From assembly GCF_026625645.1 (NCBI RefSeq), contig NZ_CP113056.1, forward strand, positions 2,827,001 to 2,891,000: DNA of 64,000 bases, in the 5' to 3' direction. The notes below the pieces were generated by a model. It ran no database searches and was not told the DNA's origin. It saw only the letters and a program-made list of their open reading frames with translations. A program made the translations under genes and the position numbers. This stretch comes from Ancylobacter sp. SL191 (GTDB lineage Bacteria; Pseudomonadota; Alphaproteobacteria; Rhizobiales; Xanthobacteraceae). This document shows positions 19,026-27,978 of this stretch, piece by piece. The stretch's first letter is position 1, and the number at the start of each line of letters is the position of its first letter.

Positions 19026-19093
19026 GATCGCGCTGGGCTGCCTTTACTCATCTTTCCAGCCGCGCCCTTAGCACGGAACCGGGCCGAAAAAGA

Positions 19094-19121
19094 AACGGCC
19101 CCGGAAATTTCCGGGGCCGTT
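19094..19121 (-). terminator. Intrinsic terminator of the DUF1127 gene
   Basis: A perfect 14-bp-arm dyad (AACGGCCCCGGAAA and its inverse). On the minus strand it is followed by a T-rich run (TTTCTTTTT without a break of more than one base). It separates the DUF1127 transcript from trmFO. Confidence 0.85.
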
Positions 19122-19138
19122 CGATCAGTGCAGTGTGG

Positions 19139-19179
19139 TGGACGATCAGGCCAGTGAGGCTTGCCTCACCGGATCGTCC
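19139..19179 (-). ncRNA. Structured 3-prime UTR of DUF1127 gene (candidate sRNA)
   Basis: Between the DUF1127 stop and its terminator, GGACGATC and GATCGTCC pair across an inner GTGAGGC-TT-GCCTCAC hairpin, giving a two-tier stem over 41 nt. Together with the terminator at 19094-19121 it makes a compact structured tail of about 90 nt. In Rhodobacter sphaeroides, sRNAs are processed from the region downstream of the DUF1127 gene ccaF1; an analogous role here is inference. Confidence 0.4.
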
Positions 19180-19185
19180 GGCCAA

Positions 19186-19347
19186 TCAGGCCGCGGCAGC
19201 CGCCTGACGCGCGACGCGGACGATTTCGCCACGGGTCACGTTGATGTCGGCGAGCGTGCGGTCGTCGAGCTGCGAGAGCTCGAGAACGGTGCGGCGGTAC
19301 GCCTGCCAGCGGCGGATCTGCTTGGCAACAAGGCCCCAGAGCAGCAT
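19186..19347 (-). CDS. DUF1127 small Arg-rich protein
   Basis: A 53-residue protein. It begins MLLWGLVAKQIRRW and carries the DUF1127 core pattern in which LSQLDDRTLADINVTRGEI leads to a basic tail, although the family's YR..L motif appears here as YRRTVLELS. GGAG sits 7 bp before the ATG. Small DUF1127 proteins in alphaproteobacteria bind RNA and affect RNA turnover, phosphate and carbon metabolism and stress. It is single-copy and monocistronic, with its own terminator. Confidence 0.88.
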   Translation of the reverse strand: MLLWGLVAKQIRRWQAYRRTVLELSQLDDRTLADINVTRGEIVRVARQAAAAA

Positions 19348-19551
19348 GTGAAGTCTCCATCAGCTTAGATACCGGATCGCGGCCATCCCTCACGCGGGGC
19401 CAGCTGCACGTCCGTTAATCAGTTCGCTGCCTATATATTCGACATCCTGCTCATTCGGTAGGAAGTATACCGCATCCCAGCCCTGCACCGCCCGCATGCC
19501 AAACTCATAAATCGTTCATCTTCGGCAAGCCCGGCGAAAGCTTGGTGTGAA

Positions 19552-20841
19552 TCAGGCGCCCGCCAGCGCCTGCTCCAGATCGGCGATGATGTCGGCGGCA
19601 TCCTCGATGCCGACGGAGACGCGGATCACCTCCGGTCCCGCGCCCGCCGCGCTCTTCTGCTCGTCGGCAAGCTGGCGGTGGGTGGTGGAGGCCGGGTGGA
19701 TGATGAGCGAGCGGGTGTCGCCGATATTGGCGAGGTGGGAGAACAGCTTTACGCCCGAGACCACCGCCACGCCCGCCTCATAGCCGCCCTTCAGCCCGAA
19801 GGTGAACACCGCACCGGCGCCCTTGGGCGTGTAGCGCTGGGCGAGGTTATAATAGCGGTCGCCCGGCAGGCCGGGATAGCTGACCCATTCCACCTTGGGA
19901 TGCTCGGCGAGGAATTTGGCCACCGCCAGCGCGTTGTCGCAATGGCGCTGGATGCGCAGCGGCAGGGTTTCGATGCCAGTGAGGATGAGAAAAGCGTTGA
20001 AGGGCGAGAGCGCCGGCCCGAGATCGCGCAGGCCGAGCACGCGGGCGGCGATCGCGAAGGCGAAATTGCCGAAGGTCTCGCCGATCACCACACCCTCATA
20101 TTCCGGGCGCGGCTGCGACAGGAAGGGGTAGCGCCCCTCGCGCAACCAGTTGAACGAGCCGCCATCGACGATGATGCCGGCGATCGAGTTGCCATGGCCG
20201 CCGAGGAACTTGGTGGCGGAGTGGATGACGATGTCGGCGCCATGCTCGAAGGGGCGGATCAGGTAGGGCGTCGCCAGCGTGTTGTCGACGATCAGCGGCA
20301 CGCCGGCGCGCTTGGCGATCTTGGAGATGGCGGCGATGTCGGTGACGATGCCACCGGGATTGGCGATGGATTCGATGAAGATCGCCTTGGTCTTGGGCGA
20401 GATCGCCTTCTCGAAGGAGGCGATGTCGTCGGAATCGGCCCACACCACGTTCCAGCCGAAGCTCTTGAAGGCGTGGTTGAACTGGTTGATCGAGCCGCCA
20501 TAGAGCTTGCGCGCGGCGATGAACTCGTCACCCGGCTGCAGCAGGGTCTGGAAGGTGAGGAGCTGGGCCGCATGGCCCGAGGCGACCGCGAGCGCCGCCG
20601 TGCCGCCTTCGAGCGCGGCGACGCGCTCCTCCAGCACCGCATTGGTCGGATTGCCGATGCGCGTATAGATGTTGCCGAACGCCTTCAGCCCGAACAGCGA
20701 GGCGGCGTGGTCCACATCGTCGAACACGAAGGACGTGGTCTGGTAGATCGGCGTGGCGCGCGCCTTGGTGGTCGGGTCCGGCTGGGCGCCGGCATGGACG
20801 GCAAGGGTGGCGAATCCGGGCGTGGTGGGGGTCTCGGTCAT
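19552..20841 (-). CDS. metY: O-acetylhomoserine sulfhydrylase (aminocarboxypropyltransferase)
   Basis: A 429-residue PLP enzyme of the Cys/Met metabolism family. It converts O-acetylhomoserine and sulfide to homocysteine. Visible features are the N-terminal [18 protein letters not shown], the PLP-lysine region [16 protein letters not shown], and [17 protein letters not shown] with the Arg that binds the substrate carboxylate. The length (about 430) fits MetY rather than the shorter MetB/MetZ. It stands alone, with a 385-bp upstream gap that carries a dyad and a hairpin. Confidence 0.93.
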   Translation of the reverse strand: MTETPTTPGFATLAVHAGAQPDPTTKARATPIYQTTSFVFDDVDHAASLFGLKAFGNIYTRIGNPTNAVLEERVAALEGGTAALAVASGHAAQLLTFQTLLQPGDEFIAARKLYGGSINQFNHAFKSFGWNVVWADSDDIASFEKAISPKTKAIFIESIANPGGIVTDIAAISKIAKRAGVPLIVDNTLATPYLIRPFEHGADIVIHSATKFLGGHGNSIAGIIVDGGSFNWLREGRYPFLSQPRPEYEGVVIGETFGNFAFAIAARVLGLRDLGPALSPFNAFLILTGIETLPLRIQRHCDNALAVAKFLAEHPKVEWVSYPGLPGDRYYNLAQRYTPKGAGAVFTFGLKGGYEAGVAVVSGVKLFSHLANIGDTRSLIIHPASTTHRQLADEQKSAAGAGPEVIRVSVGIEDAADIIADLEQALAGA

Positions 20842-20892
20842 GGGTGTCTCCTGCTCGGCCTCTGCCGCGTGAGGGCGGCCGTTACCTCCATC

Positions 20893-20918
20893 CTTGCGGC
20901 TCCGCTAAAAAACGCAAG
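20893..20918 (-). promoter_or_regulatory. Leader hairpin before metY
   Basis: CTTGCG and CGCAAG form a 6-bp stem around a 14-nt loop that itself contains the dyad-like AGCGGAGC and a T6 run on the minus strand, about 52 nt before the metY ATG. It could be an attenuator or riboswitch fragment. It does not match the SAM-II consensus well. Confidence 0.35.
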
Positions 20919-20936
20919 ATGTCTGGCAAAATATTT

Positions 20937-20961
20937 AAACAACGAATGTTTTACGTTGTTT
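20937..20961. promoter_or_regulatory. Perfect inverted repeat in metY promoter region
   Basis: AAACAACG and CGTTGTTT are exact inverse arms separated by 9 bp. The dyad lies about 96-120 bp upstream of metY, in an AT-rich stretch. It has the size of a dimeric regulator's operator. The regulator is unknown. Confidence 0.45.
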
Positions 20962-21226
20962 TGACGATCCGGGATTGAACCGGCAGGGGAGGGGGCGTCC
21001 GGCCGCGCCGAGCGGGGGCTGCCGCCCGCGGTCCGCCACTCCGGCTGCCAGCCCCGCGACAGCTTCGCGAAAGCCGCGGTCCCTAGAGTGGGCGCGGGGC
21101 GGCAGTGCGGCTTCGGTACGGGTAAGCGGCGCCTCGCAGGCGTGGCGGATGCCTCGGTGCCGTGGTCCGCGGTACGCACCGCCGCGCTGTCGCCCCGCCT
21201 CTTCTTCAAGCAGCGCCCGATGAAAC

Positions 21227-21667
21227 TCACGCCAGGCGCGGCAAGCGCAGGCGCGGAATCTCGATGGCCGGGCAGCGATTCTGAATGACGGCGATGCCCG
21301 CCGCTTCCGCTTTCGCGGCGGCCGCGTCGTCGCGCACGCCGAGCTGGGTCCAGATCAGCGCCGGGCGCGGGGCGAGCGCCAGGGTCTCCGCCACCACGCC
21401 ATCGAGATGTTCCGGCGCGCGGAACACATCGACCATGTCGATCGGCTCCGGCACATCGGCGAGGCGCGCATAGGTCGGCAGGCCGGCAATGTCGCGCCCG
21501 GCCTGGCCGGGATTGATGGCGATGACCTTGTAGCCGTGCCGCGCCAGATAGAGCGCGACGCCGTGGCTCGGACGGGTCGGGTTGGGACTGGCGCCAACCA
21601 CCGCGATGGTGCGCACGCGGCCGAGCCAGTCGGCGATGAAGGCGTCGTCATAGGAATCGTGCGGCAT
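21227..21667 (-). CDS. CoA-binding domain protein (YccU family)
   Basis: A 146-residue protein with a Rossmann-type CoA-binding domain: IAVVGASPNPTRPSHGVALYL (first strand and Gly/Ser loop), YKVIAINPGQAG, and IDMVDVFRAPEHL. The C-terminus (AVIQNRCPAIEI) matches the YccU group. ATG 21667 follows AGGGACAGAGC; the longer frame would run into the rplM promoter. Function in this family is poorly defined, perhaps acyl-CoA or nucleotide sensing. It is divergent from rplM-rpsI. Confidence 0.88.
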   Translation of the reverse strand: MPHDSYDDAFIADWLGRVRTIAVVGASPNPTRPSHGVALYLARHGYKVIAINPGQAGRDIAGLPTYARLADVPEPIDMVDVFRAPEHLDGVVAETLALAPRPALIWTQLGVRDDAAAAKAEAAGIAVIQNRCPAIEIPRLRLPRLA

Positions 21668-21897
21668 GCTCTGTCCCTTCTGCGCCCGGCGGCTCACACG
21701 GGAGCTTGGCGGTCGTGGCTGGCCCGTCCTCGAGATAGGCGCGCGGGCGGCGGAAATCCATCGCCGGCCGGGGCACGGGCGCGCTTTCATGGGCTGCGGG
21801 GCCACCGGGTGAGCCATTTTAGGGACTTAGAAGCAGGTAATAAAATACCTATCTCGTAACCCATTGAATTGGATAAGCTTTTTCGGAACTGTGCCGA

Positions 21898-21926
21898 TTG
21901 ACGTTGCGCGCCGGCTCCGCTAAAAG
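21898..21926 (+). promoter_or_regulatory. Housekeeping sigma-70-type promoter of rplM-rpsI
   Basis: TTGACG, a 17-bp spacer, then TAAAAG. This is consistent with the alphaproteobacterial housekeeping consensus and about 60 bp upstream of the rplM ATG. Confidence 0.55.
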
Positions 21927-21988
21927 CCGCGCCACGAGAGAAGTGCCGCCGCTTAAGGCTGGCATCCCCTTGCATATTGGACATTCCC

Positions 21989-22450
21989 ATGAAGACGTAT
22001 TCGGCAAAACCGGCCGACGTAGACAAGAAGTGGGTCGTGATCGACGCCTCCGGCCTCGTTGTCGGCCGTCTCGCGACGATCATCGCCACCCGCCTCAAGG
22101 GCAAGCACAAGCCGACCTACACCCCCCACGTTGATTGCGGCGACAACATCGTCGTCATCAACGCCGAGAAGGTGGTGCTGACCGGCAACAAGCGCGCCGC
22201 CAAGGTTTACTACCACCACACCGGCTTTCCGGGCGGCATCAAGGAGCGGACCGCGAAGTTCATCCTCGACGGCCGTTTCCCCGAGCGCGTGGTCGAGAAG
22301 GCGGTCGAGCGCATGCTGGCGCGCGGTCCCCTCGGCCGCAAGCTGATGGGCAATCTGCGCGTCTACAAGGGCGCCAGCCACCCGCACGAAGCCCAGCAGC
22401 CGGTCACGCTCGACGTCGCCGCGCTCAACCGTAAGAATGTGGGGATCTGA
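21989..22450 (+). CDS. rplM: 50S ribosomal protein L13
   Basis: A 153-residue protein, the normal length. It begins [15 protein letters not shown] and contains [15 protein letters not shown], the signature [16 protein letters not shown] and [16 protein letters not shown]. An in-frame TTG four codons earlier was not used because L13 proteins start at this Met. It lies 2 bp upstream of rpsI in the universal L13-S9 pair. Confidence 0.98.
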   Translation: MKTYSAKPADVDKKWVVIDASGLVVGRLATIIATRLKGKHKPTYTPHVDCGDNIVVINAEKVVLTGNKRAAKVYYHHTGFPGGIKERTAKFILDGRFPERVVEKAVERMLARGPLGRKLMGNLRVYKGASHPHEAQQPVTLDVAALNRKNVGI

Positions 22451-22452
22451 CA

Positions 22453-22929
22453 ATGGCTGAGCTCATCCAGTCGCTCGACGGGCTCGAGGCCCTGAAGCCG
22501 CAGGCCGTCGAGGCTCCCAAGCATGTCCAGAAGCTGGACCGCCAGGGCCGCTCCTACGCCACCGGCAAGCGCAAGAACGCGGTCGCCCGCGTGTGGATCC
22601 GCCCCGGCACGGGCAAGATCCTGGTCAACGAGCGCGATATCGAGACCTATTTCGCCCGCCCGGTGCTGCGCCTCATCATCCAGCAGCCCTTCTCGTGCGC
22701 CACCCGCACCGGCCAGTATGACGTGGTTGCCACCGTCTCCGGCGGCGGCCTCTCCGGCCAGGCCGGCGCGCTGCGCCACGGCATCTCGCGCGCTCTGACC
22801 TATTACGAGCCCGAGCTGCGCGGCCCGCTCAAGAAGGGCGGCTTCCTGACCCGCGATTCGCGTGTCGTCGAGCGTAAGAAGTACGGCAAGGCCAAGGCCC
22901 GCCGCAGCTTCCAGTTCTCGAAGCGCTGA
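22453..22929 (+). CDS. rpsI: 30S ribosomal protein S9
   Basis: A 158-residue protein. The conserved S9 core runs from about residue 33 ([15 protein letters not shown]), through [19 protein letters not shown], to the invariant basic C-terminus ending FQFSKR, which reaches the ribosomal P site. The first about 30 residues are the alphaproteobacterial N-terminal extension. It is followed by a strong terminator. Confidence 0.98.
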   Translation: MAELIQSLDGLEALKPQAVEAPKHVQKLDRQGRSYATGKRKNAVARVWIRPGTGKILVNERDIETYFARPVLRLIIQQPFSCATRTGQYDVVATVSGGGLSGQAGALRHGISRALTYYEPELRGPLKKGGFLTRDSRVVERKKYGKAKARRSFQFSKR

Positions 22930-22954
22930 TTTCCGTTTTACACGGACGATCTCG

Positions 22955-22985
22955 AAGGGCAGGCCCGCAAGGCCTGCCCTTTTGC
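22955..22985 (+). terminator. rplM-rpsI intrinsic terminator
   Basis: AAGGGCAGGCC, a 5-nt loop, its exact inverse GGCCTGCCCTT, then a T run. It lies 26 bp after the rpsI stop. Confidence 0.92.
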
Positions 22986-23079
22986 TTGTGCGGGGGTATG
23001 CTGGCGGCGCGGACGGGGCGCGCGCTGAGTCCCTTATCCGCTTGGCATGGCACGGGGACCGGCGCGGACCGGGCGGTGG

Positions 23080-24282
23080 ATGGAGTTCGATCCCTGGACG
23101 CTCTGGGTCATCATCGGTCTCGTCGGGCTGTTCTCGGCGGGCGCGACCTTTTTTGCGTGGGCGCTTGGCGGCCGCGAGGTGTGCCTGGCCCAATGGGGAT
23201 GCGGCACACTGGCGCTGGCGGTCGGCATTGCCGGGCTGCTGCTGCGTGACTTTCTGCCCTCACCCTATTTCGGGCTTTTGCCCAATGCCGTGCTGCTGGC
23301 CGGCTACAGCCTGCAATGGGTCGCGCTGCGCAGCGTCGCCGGCCGCCGCTCGCAGCTCTGGCGGCTGATCGCGGCCCCCGCCGCGTGGTGCGTGCTGGTG
23401 ATGGTTCCGCCCTTTGCGGGCTCCATGCATGACCGCCTCGTGCTGTTCGCCGCCCTCGTCGCGGCCCTGACCTTCGCCGCGGCGCGGGAAATCTGGCGCG
23501 CCTCGATCCCCGAGCCGGCGCTGCGCCGTGGCCTGCTGGCGATGAGCGGCTCGCTGGTGGTGCTCAATGTCGTGCGGCTGGTGGCCGTGCTTTTGACGCC
23601 GCGCGAGCAGGTGCTGACCATCCTCTCGGCCGATGCGGCGATCTATGGCGTCATCGGCATGGGGTTGATCGTGCTGGCGAGCTTCCTGCTGGTGCTGCTG
23701 GTGCGCGAACAGACGATGCGGCAGCTGCGCGAGGAGGCCGCGCGCGACGAACTGACCGGGCTCGCCAACCGGCGCGGCTTTCTGGCGTGGGCGCGCGCGG
23801 CCTGCGCGCAGGGTGGCGCGCTGGCGCTGCTGATGCTCGACCTCGACCATCTGAAGGCGATCAATGACCGGCACGGCCATGCCGCCGGCGACCGGGTGCT
23901 GGCGCTGTTTGGCGAGATTCTGCGCCAGAGCGGCGTTGCTGGCGCGGTGGCCGGCCGGCTCGGCGGGGAGGAATTCGCCGTGCTGCTGCCGGGCGCCGAC
24001 GAGACGCTCGCTCACGCGACCGCCGAGCGGCTGCGCCAGGCCTTTCGCGAGGCCAGCACCCGCATCGCCCATGAGGGCGGCGTGCCGGCCTTCCTCGCCA
24101 CGGTCAGTATCGGCGTCGCCACGCGGGCGAACGCGCCAGCCGGGGAGGAGCAGGGGTACGGCAACGGGGATGCCCACGGGCAGGCGATTCTCGAGCGGCT
24201 CTGCGCCGAGGCCGACGCCGCGCTCTACCGCGCCAAGCAGGCCGGGCGCGACCGCGTCGAGCTGTGCCAGGCCGTTGCCTGA
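23080..24282 (+). CDS. Membrane-bound GGDEF diguanylate cyclase, paralogue 1
   Basis: About 400 residues. Six or seven hydrophobic segments occupy the first about 210 residues, followed by a GGDEF domain with DELTGLANRRGF, LMLDLDHLKAINDRHGHAAGD and the active-site GGEEF. Five residues upstream of GGEEF there is no RxxD, so the c-di-GMP product-inhibition site is absent. ATG 23080 is preferred to 23047 because it aligns with the paralogue's start (FDPWTLW against LDPLTLW). It is separated from paralogue 2 by 97 bp. Confidence 0.9.
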   Translation: MEFDPWTLWVIIGLVGLFSAGATFFAWALGGREVCLAQWGCGTLALAVGIAGLLLRDFLPSPYFGLLPNAVLLAGYSLQWVALRSVAGRRSQLWRLIAAPAAWCVLVMVPPFAGSMHDRLVLFAALVAALTFAAAREIWRASIPEPALRRGLLAMSGSLVVLNVVRLVAVLLTPREQVLTILSADAAIYGVIGMGLIVLASFLLVLLVREQTMRQLREEAARDELTGLANRRGFLAWARAACAQGGALALLMLDLDHLKAINDRHGHAAGDRVLALFGEILRQSGVAGAVAGRLGGEEFAVLLPGADETLAHATAERLRQAFREASTRIAHEGGVPAFLATVSIGVATRANAPAGEEQGYGNGDAHGQAILERLCAEADAALYRAKQAGRDRVELCQAVA

Positions 24283-24379
24283 GATGTGACGATGAGCGGC
24301 GGGCGGCGCCTCTCGGCGCGCTGGCCGGGGGGCATGAAAGGGGTATGATGCTCCATGATGTCACGTCGCCTTATTCGCC

Positions 24380-25573
24380 ATGCTTGACCCGCTGACGCTG
24401 TGGGCGGTGCTCACGGTGGTCGCCACGCTTCTCGCCGTGGGCCTGCTCTTCGTCTGGTGGGTCACCCCCACCGAGCCGGCGCTCGCTCATTGGGCGGGCG
24501 CGCTCGCCTTCCTCATCCTCGGCATTCTCGGCGGCATTTTCCGGCAAGAGCTGCCCTATTTCATCGCCGTCGCGCTGGCCAATAGCTGCTTCCTGATCGG
24601 CTATTCCCAGCTCTGGGCGGGGCTGCGGCGCTTCGACCGTCAGCCGGTCTCGCCGCTGCTCACCTGGGCGGCGCCGCTCGCCTGGATCCTCGTGGTGCAT
24701 ATCCCGCCCTTCGACGCCGATCCGCTGGCGCGGGTGGTGCTGATCTCGGTGGCGATTCCCATTCTGATCCTGGCCTCGCTGGAGCAGCTCTGGCGCGGCG
24801 GGCTGCGCAGCTCCAAGGCGCGGATAGGGCTGTTCGTCGCGCTCGCCATCGCCTTCGTGATGAACTTCCTGCGCATTCCGCTGCTCAACGAGCAGGTGCA
24901 GAACGACCGGATCGAGATCTTCAACAACCCGTCCATGGCCTGGTTCGGCCTGACCGGCATGGCGCTCACCATCTTCATCTGCTTCACCGTGGTGCTGATG
25001 GCGCGCGAGCGCGCCGAGCAGCAGTACCGGCAGGCGGCGGACCGTGACGACCTCACCGGCCTGCTCAACCGGCGCGGCTTCATGCAGCAGGCCGTGGCGG
25101 TGACGGCGGCGGGCGGGCCGCTGGCGGTGATGTTCCTCGACCTCGACCATTTCAAGCAGATCAATGACCGCTTCGGCCATGCCGCCGGCGACAGCGTGCT
25201 GGTGCTGTTCGCCCAGGTGCTGCGCGACAATGTGCGGGGCGGTGACGTGATCGGCCGCGTCGGCGGCGAGGAATTCGTCGTGCTGCTGCCAGGCGCGGAT
25301 GACGCGGCCGCGCGGGCGGCCGCCGAGCGGGTGCAGCGCGGGCTGAAACAGGCAGCGATCAGCCTGCATATGGGCGCCGACAACGCGCCGCTGGAATGCA
25401 CGGCGAGCATCGGCCTCGCCATCGCCAACCTGCCGGCGGCGGTGTCCGCGCCGGCGATGGAAAGCCGGCTGCGCACCTTGATCGAACGCGCCGATGGCGT
25501 GCTCTACCGGGCGAAGAAGGACGGGCGCAACCGCATCGAGGTCGTCCGGGTGGAAGGCGCCGCGGCGGGGTGA
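24380..25573 (+). CDS. Membrane-bound GGDEF diguanylate cyclase, paralogue 2
   Basis: A 397-residue protein with the same layout as its upstream neighbour: an N-terminal multi-pass sensor region to about residue 205, then GGDEF with DDLTGLLNRRGF, MFLDLDHFKQINDRFGHAAGD and GGEEF. Here RGGD precedes GGEEF by five residues, an intact I-site, so it should be feedback-inhibited. The two membrane regions are clearly homologous, so this is a tandem duplication that has diverged in regulation. Confidence 0.92.
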   Translation: MLDPLTLWAVLTVVATLLAVGLLFVWWVTPTEPALAHWAGALAFLILGILGGIFRQELPYFIAVALANSCFLIGYSQLWAGLRRFDRQPVSPLLTWAAPLAWILVVHIPPFDADPLARVVLISVAIPILILASLEQLWRGGLRSSKARIGLFVALAIAFVMNFLRIPLLNEQVQNDRIEIFNNPSMAWFGLTGMALTIFICFTVVLMARERAEQQYRQAADRDDLTGLLNRRGFMQQAVAVTAAGGPLAVMFLDLDHFKQINDRFGHAAGDSVLVLFAQVLRDNVRGGDVIGRVGGEEFVVLLPGADDAAARAAAERVQRGLKQAAISLHMGADNAPLECTASIGLAIANLPAAVSAPAMESRLRTLIERADGVLYRAKKDGRNRIEVVRVEGAAAG

Positions 25574-25601
25574 GGGTGCCTCGAAATCCGGCGCCAACGA
25601 A

Positions 25602-25625
25602 AAGGGGCGCCGCGAGGCGCCCCTT
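25602..25625 (-). terminator. glnA intrinsic terminator
   Basis: AAGGGGCGCC, a 4-nt loop and exact inverse GGCGCCCCTT. On the minus strand it runs into TTTTCGTT, so it serves glnA; it may also stop the convergent GGDEF transcript. Confidence 0.85.
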
Positions 25626-25660
25626 CCATAGCCTGCCGGGCCAAGCCCGGTGATTTGGGC

Positions 25661-27070
25661 TCAGACCGAGTAGTACATCTCGAACTCGACCGGGTGCGGC
25701 GTCATTTCGAAGCGCATCACCTCGGTCATCTTCAGCTCGATATAGGCGTTGATGAAGTCGTCGTCGAACACGCCGCCCTTCTTGAGGAACTCACGGTCCT
25801 TGTCGAGCGAGGCCAGCGCCTCACGCAGCGAGCCGCAGACGGTCGGGATCTTCTTCAGCTCCTTCGGGGGCAGATCGTAGAGATCCTTGTCCATCGCCGG
25901 GCCGGGGTCGATCTTGTTGAGGATGCCGTCGAGGCCGGCCATGACCAGCGCGGCGAAGGCGAGATAGGGGTTCGCACCGGGGTCCGGGAAGCGGGTCTCG
26001 ACGCGCTTGGCCTTGGGCGAGGTGGTGTAGGGGATGCGGCAGGAGGCCGAGCGGTTGCGCGCCGAATAGGCGAGCAGCACCGGCGCCTCATAGCCCGGAA
26101 CCAGACGCTTGTAGGAGTTGGTCAGCGGGTTGGTGAAGGCGTTCAGCGCCTTGGCGTGCTTGATGATGCCGCCAATGTACCACAGGCATTCCTGGCTGAG
26201 GTCGGCGTATTTGTTGCCGGCGAACAGCGGCTTGCCGCCCTTCCAGATCGACTGGTGCACATGCATGCCCGAGCCGTTGTCGCCGAAGATGGGCTTCGGC
26301 ATGAAGGTCGCGGTCTTGCCATAGATGTTGGCGACCTGGTGGATGCAGTATTTGTAGACCTGCAGGTGGTCAGCCATCGTCACCAGCGTGTCGAACTTCA
26401 GACCCAGCTCGTGCTGGGCCGAGGCGACCTCATGGTGGTGCTTCTCGACCTTGGCGCCCATGCGGGCCATGGCGGCGAGCATTTCACCGCGCATATCCTG
26501 CGCGCTGTCGATCGGCGGGACGGGGAAATAGCCGCCCTTGGTCTTCACCCGGTGGCCGAGATTGCCGCCTTCATATTCGGTGTCGAAATTGGTCGGCAGT
26601 TCGATCGAATCGAGCTTGAAGCCGGTGTTGTACGGGTCGGCCTTGAAGCGCACGTCGTCGAAGATGAAGAACTCGGCTTCCGGGCCGATATAGACGGTGT
26701 CGCCGATGCCGGTGGACTTCAGATAGGCCTCGGCCTTCTTGGCGATGCCGCGCGGGTCGCGGCTATAGGGCTCGCCGGTGGTCGGCTCGAGCACGTCGCA
26801 GACGACGACGAGGGTGGTCTCGGAGAAGAACGGGTCGATGCTGACCGAATCGAGATCCGGCTGGAGGTGCATGTCGGATTCGTTGATCGCCTTCCAGCCG
26901 GCAATCGACGAACCGTCAAACGCCTGACCCTCAGCGAAGAAATCCTCATCGACCATAGAGAGATCGAAGGTGACATGCTGCCACTTGCCGCGCGGATCGG
27001 TGAAGCGGAGGTCGACGTACTTAACGTCGTTCTCCTTTATCAGCTTCATGACATCCTTGGCCGTCGTCAT
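25661..27070 (-). CDS. glnA: Glutamine synthetase type I
   Basis: A 469-residue GSI enzyme forming glutamine from glutamate, ammonia and [22 protein letters not shown], the [10 protein letters not shown] ammonia/glutamate region, NRSASCRIP and the adenylylation loop with Tyr near residue 398 ([10 protein letters not shown]) are all present, so it should be controlled by GlnE. It follows glnB by 131 bp with an intercistronic hairpin, the classic rhizobial glnBA order. Confidence 0.98.
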   Translation of the reverse strand: MTTAKDVMKLIKENDVKYVDLRFTDPRGKWQHVTFDLSMVDEDFFAEGQAFDGSSIAGWKAINESDMHLQPDLDSVSIDPFFSETTLVVVCDVLEPTTGEPYSRDPRGIAKKAEAYLKSTGIGDTVYIGPEAEFFIFDDVRFKADPYNTGFKLDSIELPTNFDTEYEGGNLGHRVKTKGGYFPVPPIDSAQDMRGEMLAAMARMGAKVEKHHHEVASAQHELGLKFDTLVTMADHLQVYKYCIHQVANIYGKTATFMPKPIFGDNGSGMHVHQSIWKGGKPLFAGNKYADLSQECLWYIGGIIKHAKALNAFTNPLTNSYKRLVPGYEAPVLLAYSARNRSASCRIPYTTSPKAKRVETRFPDPGANPYLAFAALVMAGLDGILNKIDPGPAMDKDLYDLPPKELKKIPTVCGSLREALASLDKDREFLKKGGVFDDDFINAYIELKMTEVMRFEMTPHPVEFEMYYSV

Positions 27071-27142
27071 CTTTTTCGAACCTCTTTTGAATGCTGCTCA
27101 TTCGCGGGCAGGTGAGACACAAGCGGTGGCGCCAACAACGAG

Positions 27143-27171
27143 ACGCGCTGCATCATTGCGATGCAGCGCGT
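27143..27171 (-). promoter_or_regulatory. glnB–glnA intercistronic hairpin
   Basis: ACGCGCTGCAT and its exact inverse ATGCAGCGCGT around a 7-nt loop. No T run follows, so it is more likely an mRNA-stabilising or processing hairpin than a full terminator. Confidence 0.6.
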
Positions 27172-27201
27172 GCTGTCGGCGCTCACATATTACGCGTGTG
27201 T

Positions 27202-27978
<777 letters not shown>

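Larger units (their letters stand above)
20842..21226. other. 385-bp intergenic region upstream of metY
   Basis: No convincing gene. The first about 120 bp are AT-richer and hold the metY promoter zone with the hairpin and dyad listed separately. The rest (about 20975-21226) is very GC-rich with many short dyads and no recognisable RNA family. Short open frames cross it in several phases without family features. Confidence 0.6.

Noticed and set aside
20893..20920. SAM-II riboswitch before metY
   Set aside because: The GCTAAAAA-like string lies on the plus strand, opposite to metY, and the two-stem pseudoknot layout could not be built. Left as an unassigned hairpin.
20971..20990. T-arm-like sequence suggesting a tRNA or tmRNA end
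   Set aside because: CCGGTTCAATCCCGG on the minus strand looks like a T-arm, but no acceptor stem, CCA or other arms accompany it.
20838..21230. Open frames in the GC-rich region upstream of metY
   Set aside because: Overlapping frames in several phases, Arg/Pro/Ala-rich, with no start context or family similarity.
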